Below, piece by piece: positions 10,578 to 21,519 of a stretch of 64,000 nt of DNA. The stretch spans positions 14,575,740 to 14,639,739 of the forward strand of contig NC_069099.1 in the NCBI RefSeq assembly GCF_947172395.1, in the 5' to 3' direction. How positions within the stretch are numbered: the first letter of the stretch is position 1; every line of letters starts with the position of its first letter. The DNA is from Bicyclus anynana. Its lineage: Eukaryota; Arthropoda; Insecta; Lepidoptera; Nymphalidae. The notes beneath the pieces were generated by a model. It was not told the DNA's origin. It searched no databases and was given only the letters and a program-made list of their open reading frames with translations. Position numbers and translations under genes: made by a program.

Positions 10578-10955
10578 TTATAGATTGTTTTACGATTGTA
10601 AAAATATAAGCATTGAATGTTAAAGAATTATTGAAAGTTAGGAACTCTTTTTACCTTTTAATCAAAAAAACTAGCACCATGATCGGTCCACTTGTTTGGG
10701 AGCAACCATGCTACAGGCTGACACACAGAGAGACACGTTACATTTTATTGTACATCTCTTTGTTATGTTGGGAGTTTTAATAACCAATGAAAAATGTACT
10801 TCTCGGGACGCTCAACAGAAGTGATAACTTAAACCAGCTGCCATATGCGTATGAGAAAGGAAAGCCATCCAGAATTGCGCCGTATTGTTACGTTACGAAG
10901 CGGTTAACCTTCCCAAAAGAAGTTATCACTTAAAAAGTAATAAATAGCTTTTAAA
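10578..10955. other. Unassigned DNA
   Basis: I see no gene or recognisable repeat in this stretch. Confidence 0.4.
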
Positions 10956-11148
10956 AATAGCTTGTTCGTTGATGATACTCCCATGATGTGCGGGCGACAG
11001 GGAGAAAGATATGCCGGGTGTCCGGGTGTGTAATCGTGCGTGCGGGGAAGTGAGTCGCCATCAGTCGTGGGTTTTTCATTCACCGCCGGGCTCCCCCCGG
11101 CCCGCGCGGACTATCGGGAGTGTTACGAAGGAATTTTCTAAGCTATAT
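10956..11148. mobile_element. Family G MITE-like element, copy 1
   Basis: Shares 'gttgatgatactcccatgat', 'gcgtgcggggaagtgag', 'ttcattcaccg' and 'gggagtgttacgaa' with copies at 12007 and 57619. Its ends (ATAGCTTG... / ...AAGCTATA) are degenerate versions of the inverted termini best seen in the 57619 copy. It has no coding capacity. Its GC-rich centre gives a 60-codon chance frame. Confidence 0.6.
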
Positions 11149-11692
11149 ACACGATACGTTACGTTATGTTTTCCGCTATCGCCTTTGCCTTAAGCTTGGA
11201 GTTTTCGGCAGGAACTACAATGTGACACAAAGAAACTCTCTTTCGAGTTAACATTATAAATCTTGTGTGTTCGCTGGGCTGAACAACTTTTTGACTTGTT
11301 TGATTTCAATCGATAACTTTCCTTACTTTACACCTAAATGTATATACATTTTATACATAGGTACGAGTATATACATTTTGGGGTGGACCGCCCTTATTGT
11401 TAAGGGATATGAAAAACAGAAATGTTTTACGGACAATAAGATTTAAGTTAGTAGAAAAAGTCAAAAAATCGCTTTCTGTAAAATTGTAGGTAAGTAATTT
11501 TCTAAATATCAAGTTATTGAAGCAAAGAGGCTACGAACTGACAGGCTTTGCTATTATAGCCGCGACAGAAAGCGTCCAAACTTTCTGAGTTCTGCGTTCT
11601 ACGTTCTGCGTTCTCTGTCATGCGTGTATCTTCATAGTGTCACACAGAGAGCACGCAGCGCGGTATGTCTCTCCGCTATCTATATTATTATT
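11149..11692. other. Unassigned DNA
   Basis: No gene is seen. A short TTCTGCG/TTCTACG direct repetition lies at 11582-11615. Confidence 0.4.
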
Positions 11693-11940
11693 CAAAATTC
11701 AAAATTCATTTATTTCAAGTAGGCTCAGTTAACAAGAACTTTTTATACGGCAGTTGACTATTTGTAAAGATTCTACCACCGGTTCGGAAGGCAGGTTCTG
11801 CTGAGAAGATACCGGCAAGAAACTCAACAGTTGCTCTTTTGAAAAATTCATACAGTATTATAATTTACAATTGATAACAATTACAATTTCTTATAGTTTT
11901 ATTTCCTTTGTGAAGGTGGTAGCTGATGCAATGGCCTCAA
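11693..11940 (-). mobile_element. LINE 3'-UTR fragment (TTGAATTTTGA-type tail)
   Basis: Reverse complement of the same family as 17228-17492: 'caactgttgagtttcttgccgg', 'ccttccgaaccggtggtagaat', 'cctacttgaaataaatg' and a TTGAATTTTGAA simple tail. It is non-coding 3' UTR of a non-LTR retrotransposon, inferred from the simple tail and repetition. The 5' part is absent. Confidence 0.7.
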
Positions 11941-12006
11941 AGCTTGGCCTTTATTTTATTATTGTTATTTTTTATCATATAATTATTCAGCATTCATGCA
12001 CTTATA

Positions 12007-12194
12007 TTATAGTCTGGCAAGTTTGATGATAACAATCCCATGATATGCTGGCGAAAGGGGGAAAGACTGCGGGTGTGAAATCATGCGTGCGGGGAAATGA
12101 CGTGCATCACTCGTGGTTTTTTCATTCATCGCTACACGCCCCCTAGCACGCGCTGAAGTTCGGGAGTGTCACGAATGAAGTTGCCAAGCTTAAT
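12007..12194. mobile_element. Family G MITE-like element, copy 2
   Basis: Termini TTATAGTCTGGCA (12007-12019) and TGCCAAGCTTAAT (12182-12194) form an imperfect inverted repeat. The internal 'cccatgatatgctggcga', 'gcgtgcggggaaatga' and 'tcatcgctacacgccccct' match copies 1 and 3. Confidence 0.7.
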
Positions 12195-12300
12195 ACATTA
12201 GTTGGCTTAATGTTACTACTTTATATGTTACATGAATAACTAATAATACAAATACACATGCACATGTACATGTGTATGTACAAATATACATGTTATAATT

Positions 12301-12500
12301 AAATATCACGTGTCTCAATCGGTGAAGGAAAACATCGTGAGGAAACCTGCATACCAGAGAATTATCTTAATTCTCTGCGTGTGTGAAGTCTGCCAATCCG
12401 CATTGGGCCAGCGTGGTGGACTATTGGCCTAACCCCTCTCATTCTGAGAGGAGACTCGAGCTCAGCAGTGAGCCGAATATGGGTTGATGACGACGATGTT
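12301..12500 (+). mobile_element. SINE-B, 5' truncated
   Basis: Begins at 'atatcacgtgtctcaatcgg' and runs through the body to 'gccgaatatgggttgatgacg'. The tRNA-like head is missing. The preceding 12245-12296 has CATGTAC/ACATGT palindromic words. Confidence 0.88.
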
Positions 12501-12814
12501 ACATGAGGCCCTGTCAAAGCATTGCTAAAATATACTTATGTTAATATATTTCGAATGGACTAAAATTAAATAAAAACTTGCTAAAATTAATTTAAATGTT
12601 TTCAATAATATTTAAGATGTCAAGAATGATAATCTCAATTAATAAAATAAAAATTTAATTTTATTCTGTGAGGGTGTTTTTACCCGATAGAGTAACGAAT
12701 TCGTCTCTGTCTTTAACTAACACTTCAATTAACTAACTAAAAAAATCAATTAATTAACTAAACCAACAATTCGATAGTTTGACTTTAGAAGTCACACATC
12801 TCTACATACTACAT
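12501..12814. other. Unassigned AT-rich DNA
   Basis: No gene or repeat family. 'ttaactaac' words recur around 12715-12765. Confidence 0.4.
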
Positions 12815-12880
12815 CCTTACCTTACCTTACCTTACCTTAGGTAGTCTGAGCTACATCTCTGTAGCTCAGACTACCTAAGG
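12815..12880. repeat. CCTTA array leading into a perfect 20-bp hairpin
   Basis: Five CCTTA units (from 12815) run into the arm 12835-12854, which is the exact reverse complement of 12861-12880 around the 6-nt loop ATCTCT. The motif differs from the insect telomeric CCTAA. Confidence 0.88.
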
Positions 12881-13118
12881 ACTAGTATCGCACTTAAATT
12901 CACAAGCAAAATTGTCTGCAAATTTTTGAGGAAATACGCTTAGATAAGTATTAACGAGTATCTTTTAGTAAAGTAGAAGTTGTTTTTTACGCCATTTAAC
13001 TGCACAAAAAGTTATTTTTACAAAACTATTTAACCGACGAACACGATTACAGCTATAAAACATCGATACAGTTTTTATAATCGCATTAGATCATTGATAC
13101 TTTGACATAAAAGTAACG

Positions 13119-13244
13119 TCTAGCGAGGCAGGTCCTTATGCAATTAGTCTGAGGTCAGAAGCTATAGATGGACCCAGTGTCTAGCGAGGCAGGTCCTTAC
13201 GTATTTAGTCGGAGGTCAATAGGCTATAGATATAGACCCAGTAG
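13119..13244. repeat. Diverged ~61-bp direct tandem duplication
   Basis: Two units, 13119-13179 and 13180-13244, share CTAGCGAGGCAGGTCCTTA, 'tta gtc ggaggtca' and 'gctataga..gacccagt'. Differences are scattered, so the duplication is not recent. Confidence 0.8.
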
Positions 13245-13654
13245 GCACCAAAACAATTCCAAATAGCAATAGGAGTAAGAACAAGTTTCGTTCTTTCTCC
13301 GCGTCTTTTAAAATAAGACCGCAAGCACTACTTACAAGCTTCCAAGTTTCGTGCCTGAGCACAGTTTGTCGGGGCAAGTTACGACCGAGGTAGAAACCGA
13401 AGCGGAATGGTAGAAACCGTTTCCTATATCCTTTTACATTGTAATGGAAATTTAGTATCGCAAAAATAAAAATCTTATTTATTTAAAATATAATTTTTCT
13501 TCACTTATCCACTAGACGAACTGGCTGAGTTTGTTGTGGGCTCTTCTCGGACCAAGGTGCATTTGGAACCTTCGTAACTTTTTCAAAAAGTAACCCTCGT
13601 AAAGTTTTCGACTAATTATTATCACATATTATATGAATTTTTATCTTTCATCTT
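13245..13654. other. Unassigned DNA
   Basis: I see no gene or repeat family in this stretch. Confidence 0.4.
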
Positions 13655-14012
13655 AGTAATATAACTCAACGATGACTGACTGACTGACATAGTGATCTAT
13701 CAACGCACAGCCCAAACTACTAGACGGATTGGGCTCAAATTTGGCATGCTGGTAGATGTTATGACGTAGGCATCCGCTAAGAAAGGATTTTGATCAATTC
13801 TACCCCCAAGGGGATAAAATAGGGGATGTAAGTTTGTATGAAACTTAGTCAATTTAGCGGCGATTTGGCTGACTAAAATTTGGAATGAAAATAGATTTTT
13901 CTCTGGATTAACACATAGGCTACTTTTCATCTCGGAAAATCCATGGTTTCCGCGGGATTTGTGAAATACTGAATTCCACGTGGACGAAATCGCAGGCGCC
14001 CGCTAGTTTTAA
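13655..14012 (-). repeat. Family D dispersed repeat
   Basis: On the minus strand it starts 'ctagcgggcgcctgcgatttcg', continues 'aatcccgcggaaaccatgga' and 'gtagcctatgtgttaatcc', and ends near a TCAGTCAGTCAG word. Related copies lie at 27830-28236 and 61231-61606. It is non-coding. Element class is undetermined (Helitron- or SINE-like). Confidence 0.6.
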
Positions 14013-15369
14013 TATAAGGGTTTTATAGAATGCAAAATTTTTAGGGTTCTATGGTTTGACGTGCCTAAAAGAAGCAGTAAAAATATAAAAATAATAGTAC
14101 AACGGTTGAGCCTTCAGGCTATCCCTGGAATTTTCGGCTAATTTTGATTACAAAGTTAGAAAATTTCCAAATAAAATAGTGTTTTTGATCTTTTTCTCTT
14201 TTTCTAAAACTGATGGTCCGAATTGGTTCAAAATCCCATCAAAATGCCATCGTTAAAATATAGGATAGCTTCCTAGAGCCTCAAAATGTCGAGATTTGAT
14301 ATAAAAGACGATTTTCATAAAACTCGTGAAAAAAAGGTTCAAGTAGCGGGAAGTTACATAATTCATCAGCAAAACCAACGAAATGAAACTTAATATTTAT
14401 TTATCAAAATTGCGATAACTGTCGAAATAATATAAAATCATATTTACCTACTTTACATTAATAATTTATAATTTATTTCGATTTTTAATTTATGTTATCT
14501 GTAGGTAAGGTGATTGAAAAAAAAAACGATTTATAAATTTCCATTAAGTCACAAACAGCTCAACAAAGAGTGACAAAATTGGAAATTCAAAATGAATTGA
14601 CAATAGGGAGCAATCTACGATATTGGGGATTTTGCTTGGCGCTGTAAATTTTCACGAGAACAATTTAAGTTTCAATTTGGACGACAGTATCTTTATAGGC
14701 GTTATGATTCACAACATATTCGGTATTTGTTTTTAAAATAAAACAATCAAGCTTTAGTAGTAGTAGCGTAGATTTAGCTAGTGCTCTAAAGAAGTAAAAA
14801 TTACTCTTTTTAATGCGTACTGCCAATGTTTTTATACGTGCCAGCTATAGTAGAGGAGCCGAAGAGGGGATTCTTGCAGTTACTCGAGCGCGGCAGATAA
14901 ACATAAGGGACTATACCTTACACTTTGTCGAGTACCTCCACCGAGTATGAGCCCTTAATATTGGTGGGTACGTTTAGGGCAACCAAAAAAAAAACTAACT
15001 TCATAAATACTCAACCAGCACGTCAGATTAAGATAAGGTAGGTGAGTTGATAGCTAAAAACTGCACATTTCGAAAATCTGACGATTTGAGCGTAACGTAA
15101 TGGAATGGGAGGGTTTCAAAGTTACAAAATTAAACCCTTATATTTTAGTGCTCGAGTGCGATTATTTATTTACTTATTTTTAAGGAAATAATCTCCTAAT
15201 TAATCGCTAAAATTTTCTTACAATTTCAGTAAGCTAAAGTAATAAAAATTGTTTTTAAAGTCTGTAGTTTTTTTTTCCACCGCTAAAAGCGGTAAAAGTA
15301 AATAACCAGTTATTCTTCCTATGATTTACCAAATGTAATCGGTCTCAATGACGCTCGAGTAACTGCAAA
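14013..15369. other. Unassigned AT-rich DNA
   Basis: No gene is supported. 14030-14440 reads like old repeat ('agggttctatggtttgacg'), but no second copy lies in this window. Confidence 0.4.
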
Positions 15370-15882
15370 TTTAGCATCCCGGGCTCCCCTACTACTATGG
15401 ACAAACTTTCTGAGAAAGTCATACACTGCAATACGTGTACAGTATAACAACGCATTCCGAATTATTATGGGTCTCCCGCAGTATTGCAGTGCTTCCACCA
15501 TGTTTGCCGAAGCGAGGATGCCCGACTTCTATTGTATTGTTAGGGCTCATATAGCATCTTTTTGGAAAAGAATTGGGAACTCTAACAATACAATACTCCA
15601 GTTCATCAAGATATGCACAATCTAATTTTCTCGTATTGGCTATCTGTTCACCAAGACATGAACAGAAAATTATTTATGATCCTTGTGACCTGTTTGACAT
15701 CTGGAATTGGGTTTATTAACCATTCCAGTTAGACGTAGTTTTCTAGACTTAAGGTTTGACTTCGTGGATATTACCAGTTGCTTAACTGCTATAGACCTAA
15801 GTTTAAACTAAGCATATTTTGTATTGGATTTTTTACCTCTTAATAAAAATTACTATTATTATTATTATTATTTAGTAAATAG
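15370..15882 (+). pseudogene. LINE ORF2 C-terminal fragment with 3' UTR and ATT tail
   Basis: Reading 15391-15624 in one plus-strand frame gives a stretch containing VQYNNAFRIIMGLPQYCSA, then MFAEARMPDFYCIV and a stop. From family knowledge this is the C-terminal region downstream of the RT domain in non-LTR retrotransposon ORF2 proteins. No RT catalytic motif remains. About 250 bp of 3' UTR follows and ends in an ATT microsatellite at 15853-15882. Upstream coding sequence has been lost, so the copy is dead. Confidence 0.7.
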
Positions 15883-16297
15883 TTTGAAAAATACAATGGC
15901 TGCAGCAGAACTAAATAAACAACGACAAATTTTCTACTTGAACGGAATCTGGCAACCTCTATCTACTAATAAGTTCAGCTCGGTAATCATTTAATGCAAA
16001 AGACCTTACTAAGAGCGGCCAAGAAAATAAAAACAAAAGAGAATTCCAAGTTGTTTTAATCAAATTCGCAAGCATTTCTGCTCGGTCGCCGCTTCTCCTC
16101 TAAGAAATTAGTTTTGGCGACGGTTGTGTTTGTATTGACTTTGTCGGAAGCCTGGATGAATGTTTATGATCTGATAAAACTGTATCTTACGGGGAAGTTA
16201 TAGTTCTCTCTACTGTTATTAAGTCGTTACGACTTCATTGTTTATATAACAAACTACTATGCTACTTTGTTCTCTAGTATATCTATAAAACTATATT
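15883..16297. other. Unassigned DNA
   Basis: I see no gene or repeat family between the LINE tail and the hAT-like element. Confidence 0.4.
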
Positions 16298-16305
16298 GTT
16301 ATACC

Positions 16306-16813
16306 CATAGCTGGGCATTAACTCGTTAATCCGTTAATCGTTAATTAACGAAGTTAACATTTTGATTAACGGATTAACTTTTAAGTTAACTTTTAAAAAT
16401 GTTAACGGACCCGTTAACTTCCGTTAATATGCAGAAGTCCGTTAATCGTTAATCCAATGCCTACTATTTACCGCGCAACGCGATTAACAGGCTTAGACAA
16501 GTAAGAAATGATGAAAGATTTTTTTTCAAAGAAATCAACAAATTACTATATTTATGTTAAAATTATAGATAAAATCAACTAAAACAACTTATGGCACTTT
16601 TCCCCAGTGTTCACCCTTATTTTTCCAATGTAGATCTCACACAATGATATAAAAATGCAATATTAACCAGTCATATTAACGGATTAACGATTAACGTTAA
16701 CTTGCGTTAATTCTTCCGGAATGTAACGCTTTAACGTTTAACGAAGCTAACTTTTTTTGTAGCGGATTAACGATTAACGAAGTTAACTATTTGATTAACG
16801 GTGCCCAGCTATG
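16306..16813. mobile_element. Complete non-autonomous hAT-like element
   Basis: The 508-bp element is bounded by perfect 12-bp terminal inverted repeats, CATAGCTGGGCA (16306-16317) and TGCCCAGCTATG (16802-16813). It is flanked by a perfect 8-bp target duplication GTTATACC (16298-16305 and 16814-16821). An 8-bp duplication is the hAT hallmark. Subterminal regions at both ends are packed with GTTAAC, CGTTAATC and GATTAACG words in inverted orientation. There is no transposase open frame, so movement would need a transposase in trans. Confidence 0.9.
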
Positions 16814-16821
16814 GTTATACC

Positions 16822-17227
16822 TTTATTCTTATGTATGTAACCTTTGTAATGGTAAATAAGACCACAGATGCTTGACGATTATATTATTTAATAGGATAGA
16901 TACGTGTACAGACTTTAGGACATGACAGTAGACAGTAGACAAGACAATTAGACAGACAAGTGACATAACATTGACATTGACAATTACACATATTATTAAT
17001 GTACGTAACCCTCCCTTTTTTGTTTTTTTTTGAAATATTTAATTTGACTTTAAATTAAAAACATTTTGACATTGATAACATTTGACTTTGACGTTTGACA
17101 TTTAAAGTTTGACTTTGACATTTGAGGTTACGTGACACTTGACAATTCATAATCATTAGTTTTTAAGATACAACAATACAATAAATCGACAAAATAAACA
17201 TAAAATTACTACATAAAAATGCTTGGA
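16822..17227. other. TTGACA-rich unassigned DNA
   Basis: 16917-17145 is enriched in GACA, TTGACA and TTTGACTTTGAC words, a degenerate simple repetition. It has no coding capacity. Confidence 0.45.
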
Positions 17228-17492
17228 GGCCGTTGGATCAGCTTCCACCTTCACACAGGAAGTAAAACTATAACAAATGTAAACAGTAATTGTTATCAAT
17301 TGTAAATTATAATACTGTATGACTTTTTCAAAAGAGCAACTGTTGAGTTTCTTGCCGGTATCTTCTCAGCAGGACCTGCCTTCCGAACCGGTGGTAGAAT
17401 CTTTACAAATAGTCAACTGACGTGTCAAAAGTGCTTGTAAACTGAGCCTACTTGAAATAAATGATTTTTGATTTTGATTTTTTTTGATTACT
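17228..17492 (+). mobile_element. LINE 3'-UTR fragment (TTGATTTTGA-type tail)
   Basis: Same family as 11693-11940 in the opposite orientation. It runs from 'cttggaggccgttggatcag' through 'ttgagtttcttgccggtat' and 'gcctacttgaaataaatg' to a TTTTTGATTTTGATTTT tail. It is 5' truncated and non-coding. Confidence 0.72.
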
Positions 17493-17633
17493 TAAATTAA
17501 AAGTTACATACAGTTACAGTTACAAACATATACTTAAATTGCGGTTATTTACTTGTAACCTATAACACCATGTACATTCTGGCTACAGACTTTTTTATTT
17601 ATTTATTTATTACATTGATGTAGGGTTAACCCG

Positions 17634-17925
17634 ATCATCATCATCATCATTATCAACCCATATTCGGCTCACTGCTGAGCTGAGTCTCCTCTCAGAATTA
17701 GAGGGGTTAGGCCAATTTATAGTTTACCACGCTGGCCCAATGCGGATTGGCAGATTTCACACACGCAGAGAATTGAGAAAATTCTCTAGTGTGCAGGTTT
17801 CCTCACGATGTTTTCCTTCACCGTTTGAGACACGTGATATTTAATTTCTTAAAATGCACACAACTGAAAAGTTGCAGGTGCATGCCCCGGACCGGATTCG
17901 AACCCACACCCTTCGGAATCTGCGC
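17634..17925 (-). mobile_element. SINE-B, nearly complete
   Basis: Plus-strand ATCATCATCATCATTATCAA (its tail reversed) begins the element. The complete body follows to the B-box region 'ccggattcgaacccacaccc'. The first ~30 bp of the tRNA head are missing at the right edge. Confidence 0.9.
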
Positions 17926-18115
17926 TTAACCGTGGACACACGGACGGAGGGACTGACAGACGGACATGGCGAAACTATAGGGGTATCTTAGGGACTACGA
18001 GTTTTCTAAAAAAATATTTTTTAAAGCAAACTCAGTATTTTACAGCCCGAAACGGAACTAGAACCCAGAACCTTGTGATAAGAAGTCACATGGCAAACTA
18101 TTAGACCCACGAATT
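17926..18115. repeat. Decayed repeats including a tRNA-like B box
   Basis: 17938-17995 contains 'gactgacagacggacatggcg', found reversed in spirit at 23150-23215. 18040-18115 on the minus strand has 'ggttctgggttctagttcc', a B-box-like word, so it may be a decayed tRNA-derived SINE head. Confidence 0.3.
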
Positions 18116-19147
18116 AAGGATAAGTTTCAATTATTATTAAAACTTTCTTCTACAAGTCAATCATATTATAATCAACAACTTTCTAAGCTAATAACACTTA
18201 CACTTCTAAGTTAATAACACTTATACTTCTAAAATAGTGCACACAGAAGTACAAACGGGAGCCGTAATCCGTAAAAGTGAAGTGAATTTTACGCTCGATC
18301 GACCACTTCGCTGCCTGAATGCCGGATCCGTACGAGGTCAATTCCGAGCAAGTACTTCTACACTACATTGTTGTAAACAACTGTGGAGCTGCCATTATAT
18401 ATATATTGAATTCACTTGCTCGTGTTTAATTTTTACCCGACTTCGGCGAAGCCAAAAGGAAGGATGATTTTGGCAGTCTAGGTATGTATTTATTGCCTGA
18501 AACAGATTGACTTTGATTAAACTTCAAGTGCCAATTTTTTTAACGACCATTTTGACGAAGTTACGCGTAATGTTTAACAGACAGAAAGAACCGAGCCCAT
18601 TGTATACATTGCAACCTCAGCTGATTAAAAACTTGTTAATACGTAGCATAAAATCTTCAACAAAAAGCTTTAAAACGTTTTTGCTATCGAATAAGTGAAT
18701 GCATATTTGGACTGATTAAAGAATTTGTGTTTTCTAAATAGTGACAACAGGGCGGAAAAACGTGTCTCTAAGCTGTGTATATCACCTTGTACTTTTTCAA
18801 ATTAACGGGCATTATTAAATATCATCATAAAAAATCTTAAAACCCATCCAATAAATCAGTTATCACATAGAAAACTTCTATGCTTTTTGGAAATATAACT
18901 AAAAATAAGTATAAGCAAATAAATACAATATCTAACAACTTCGTTTAATGAAATTGTAAGGAAAGTCCGAGAATTCCGTCAAACATATTTCACCACGTTC
19001 CAACGTACTTCCAGTAAAAGGAACTGAGAATTAAGCTAATTTCACAACTCATTGGCTACTTGGGAGTTCGCTTCTGGTTCCGTATGTATACCCTTTGTAT
19101 TGTTTGTGCTTGCTTTATAAGGTTACTGAGGAGTATTAATTATTACA
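18116..19147. other. Unassigned DNA
   Basis: No gene is supported. Open frames at 18237-18467 and 18507-18698 are short, lack recognisable domains, and the first runs into a repeat-like 'cccgacttcggcgaagcc' tail near 18438. Confidence 0.4.
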
Positions 19148-19398
19148 TATTCATCTTCATCTTCATGAACAACCCATATTCGGCTCACTGTTGAGCACTA
19201 GTATCCTCTCATAATGAGAGGGGTTAGGCTTAGTATTAGTTATGCAGATTTCCTCACGATGTTGTTCCTTCACCATTTGTGACACGTGATATTTAATTTC
19301 TTAAAATGCAAATAACTGAAAAGTTGGAGGTGCATGCGCAGATCGGATTCAAACTTACACCCTCCAAATCGAAGGCAGAAATCATATCCACTTCATAT
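19148..19398 (-). mobile_element. SINE-B, diverged
   Basis: Body and B-box region are recognisable ('tcctcacgatgtt', 'gacacgtgatatttaatttc', 'agatcggattcaaactta'). A deletion removes the 'gcattgggccagcgtgg' segment. Tail at left is CATCTTCATCTTCATG. Confidence 0.8.
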
Positions 19399-19418
19399 AA
19401 TACTCCCACATTAAGTTA

Positions 19419-19607
19419 CTGCCTTGTTGGTCCCAGTGTCTGCCTTGTTGGTCCCAGTGTCTGCCTTGTTTGTCACAATGTCTGCCTTGTTTGTCCCAGT
19501 GTCTGCCTTGTCGGTCCCAGTGTCTCCCTTGTTTGTCCCAGTGTCTGCCTTGTTGGTCTCAGTGACTGCCTTGTTTGTCCCAGTGTTTGCCTTGTTGGTC
19601 CCAGTGT
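19419..19607. repeat. 21-bp minisatellite, 9 units
   Basis: Nine units with core CCTTGTTGGTCCCAGTG. The period is a multiple of three, so frames stay open on both strands (for example 19306-19692 plus and 19473-19688 minus). These frames are by-products of the repeat, not genes. Confidence 0.92.
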
Positions 19608-20306
19608 TTTACGTAAAAGTGTGAAGGAGGAACTAGATATTAAAGTCTCTGAGCACACTTTCAAAATACATCCTGTGAAAACTAACAAATAAGCAGCCTT
19701 TTTAACGATGCTTAAGTTAATTCATTCTATTAACTCACAAAATATAATATCATAAAGGTTTTAATATATTTTTTTTCATATAAAGGACTATGACATCAGC
19801 TTTGTATAGTATAGGTAAACCACAAATATAGACAGATATGTTTGCAATTAAAAAAATACTAAACTCAAACTGATAATGCAGTAACCAGACTAATAATAAG
19901 TGACAATTATTGATTTTGGTTAAGAGTTATTCAAAAGTCATTAATAAACATGAGAGAGACGTGAAACTATAAAAAGTATATTAAATCCCCCCCTCCGCCC
20001 CACAATAGCCTCAAGTGGAAACCAATCGGAAATCGGAATCTTGAATTGATGTTTTCGCCACAATACTGCCATTAATCCGGATTATCCCAACAAAGGTTAT
20101 AAAAGGGGACCCATATTATATTATTATATTTCTGATTAGAAATACTCTTACTCTATTATGTAATAGATAGGAAAAATAACTCGCATATACATCCTTCCTT
20201 TTGTAGTCCACCCGAAAACATCTCATTATTAGACGCGTGGGTCTTGCCTGTGCTAGTCTAGGAGATGACGACTGAATATATTTTCGATTCAAAAAAGAAT
20301 ACTATC
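19608..20306. other. Unassigned AT-rich DNA
   Basis: I see no gene or repeat family here. Confidence 0.4.
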
Positions 20307-20425
20307 ATCATCATTATCAGCTGACAGACGGTCATTTCTGGACATAACCCTCCTATAAGGACTCTTAAACGAGTCTCTAACATCTGCTGAAAACCCCAGT
20401 AGTAGCGCTTCATTAGCGCCCAACG
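20307..20425 (-). mobile_element. RTE-type LINE 3'-end fragment, decayed
   Basis: 'atcatcatcattatcagctgacagacggtc' followed by 'ctggacataac' and 'ataaggactctt' matches the reversed 3' end of the RTE-like family (compare 45541-45610). Strong divergence limits confidence. Confidence 0.4.
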
Positions 20426-20704
20426 TTTTTTTTTTTATCTTTACAAGTTAGCCCTTGACTACAATTTCACCTAATGGTAAGTGATGATGTGATCTAAGAT
20501 GGAAGCGTGCTAACTTGTTAGGAGGAGTATGAAAATCCACGCTCCTTTCGGTTTCTACACGACATCGTACCGAACCGCTGAATCGCTACACACCAGCTAG
20601 ACCTGGACCAATTAAGAAAACCTCAAACGGCCCAGCCGGGGATCGAACCCAGGACCTCCGTCATTAAATCCACCGCGCATACCTCTGCGCTACGGAGGCC
20701 GTCA
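20426..20704 (-). mobile_element. SINE-A with internal deletion
   Basis: Ends are complete: T-run and 'tttacaagttagccc' at left, 'ctacggaggccgtc' at right. A segment between 'gaatcgct' and 'accagctagacctgg' is deleted. CAACG lies on both sides as a possible target duplication. Confidence 0.88.
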
Positions 20705-21519
20705 ACGTGGGGCCTTATTCTGATCAAAACGAAGTTGAGGAGGCTTATTCTGTGAAAGCCCTGTCGTTTTAATAAAAAATCATTTATAGTTGTATGTAAC
20801 GGCGATAACCACGTTACATTGGCTCTAATTAAAAAAATACAAGGCCCATATTTAATTTTTTCAATTGTGCTAAGTGCTGCTCTAAGAAAATTTTTCGTTC
20901 GTCATAACAAATCGCGATAGTCGAACGTTTGCGATGTCAACACGATCTCCAAATTGTAAAGTTTATTTTTAACTCAAAACAGAAATACACCCACTATTGT
21001 GATCATTTTCATAAATAGACAAGAGACACAATTAAAAATAAATTATTATTATTTTTTTTTTTAATTTTGACTAAAAAAGAAATAATATTATGAAACAAAA
21101 GTTTCAGCTCTTATGCTACGCACATGTTACGAGGGCGAATGTTTTTACTTTACATCCATATTTTATGACTGAATGGAAATATACTTTATTACGTAATACT
21201 CAAAAGATTGCTGTAATCAGATAAATATAAGTTGTTAAGAAGCAATATATCAAAATATTTTTATCTACGGTAAAGCCATACTCTATAAGTTTACGAACAA
21301 ACAAATTGTAAATGAAGATAGAAAACGATATTGCGTCTGAGCTTTGTAATTGCTGTCTTGCCTACATACTTTTTATTCTTCATATTATAAAAAAATAAAA
21401 AAAAATTAACAAAAAACATAAAGAAAAAAAAATAATAAAAAAATTCAACAGACTTCAAAACAAACACTAAAAAACATACCCACTAAACCAACATCACCAG
21501 TGCATTATATTTACGAGTA
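20705..21519. other. Unassigned DNA
   Basis: No gene is seen. 21440-21500 ('acagacttcaaaa', 'cccactaaacc') resembles part of family F at 52265-52300. Confidence 0.4.

Noticed and set aside
12815..12840. Telomeric CCTAA repeat
   Set aside because: The unit is CCTTA, and it forms part of a hairpin.
19306..19692. 128-codon plus frame and overlapping minus frame
   Set aside because: They translate a 21-bp minisatellite whose period keeps all frames open; no protein family features.
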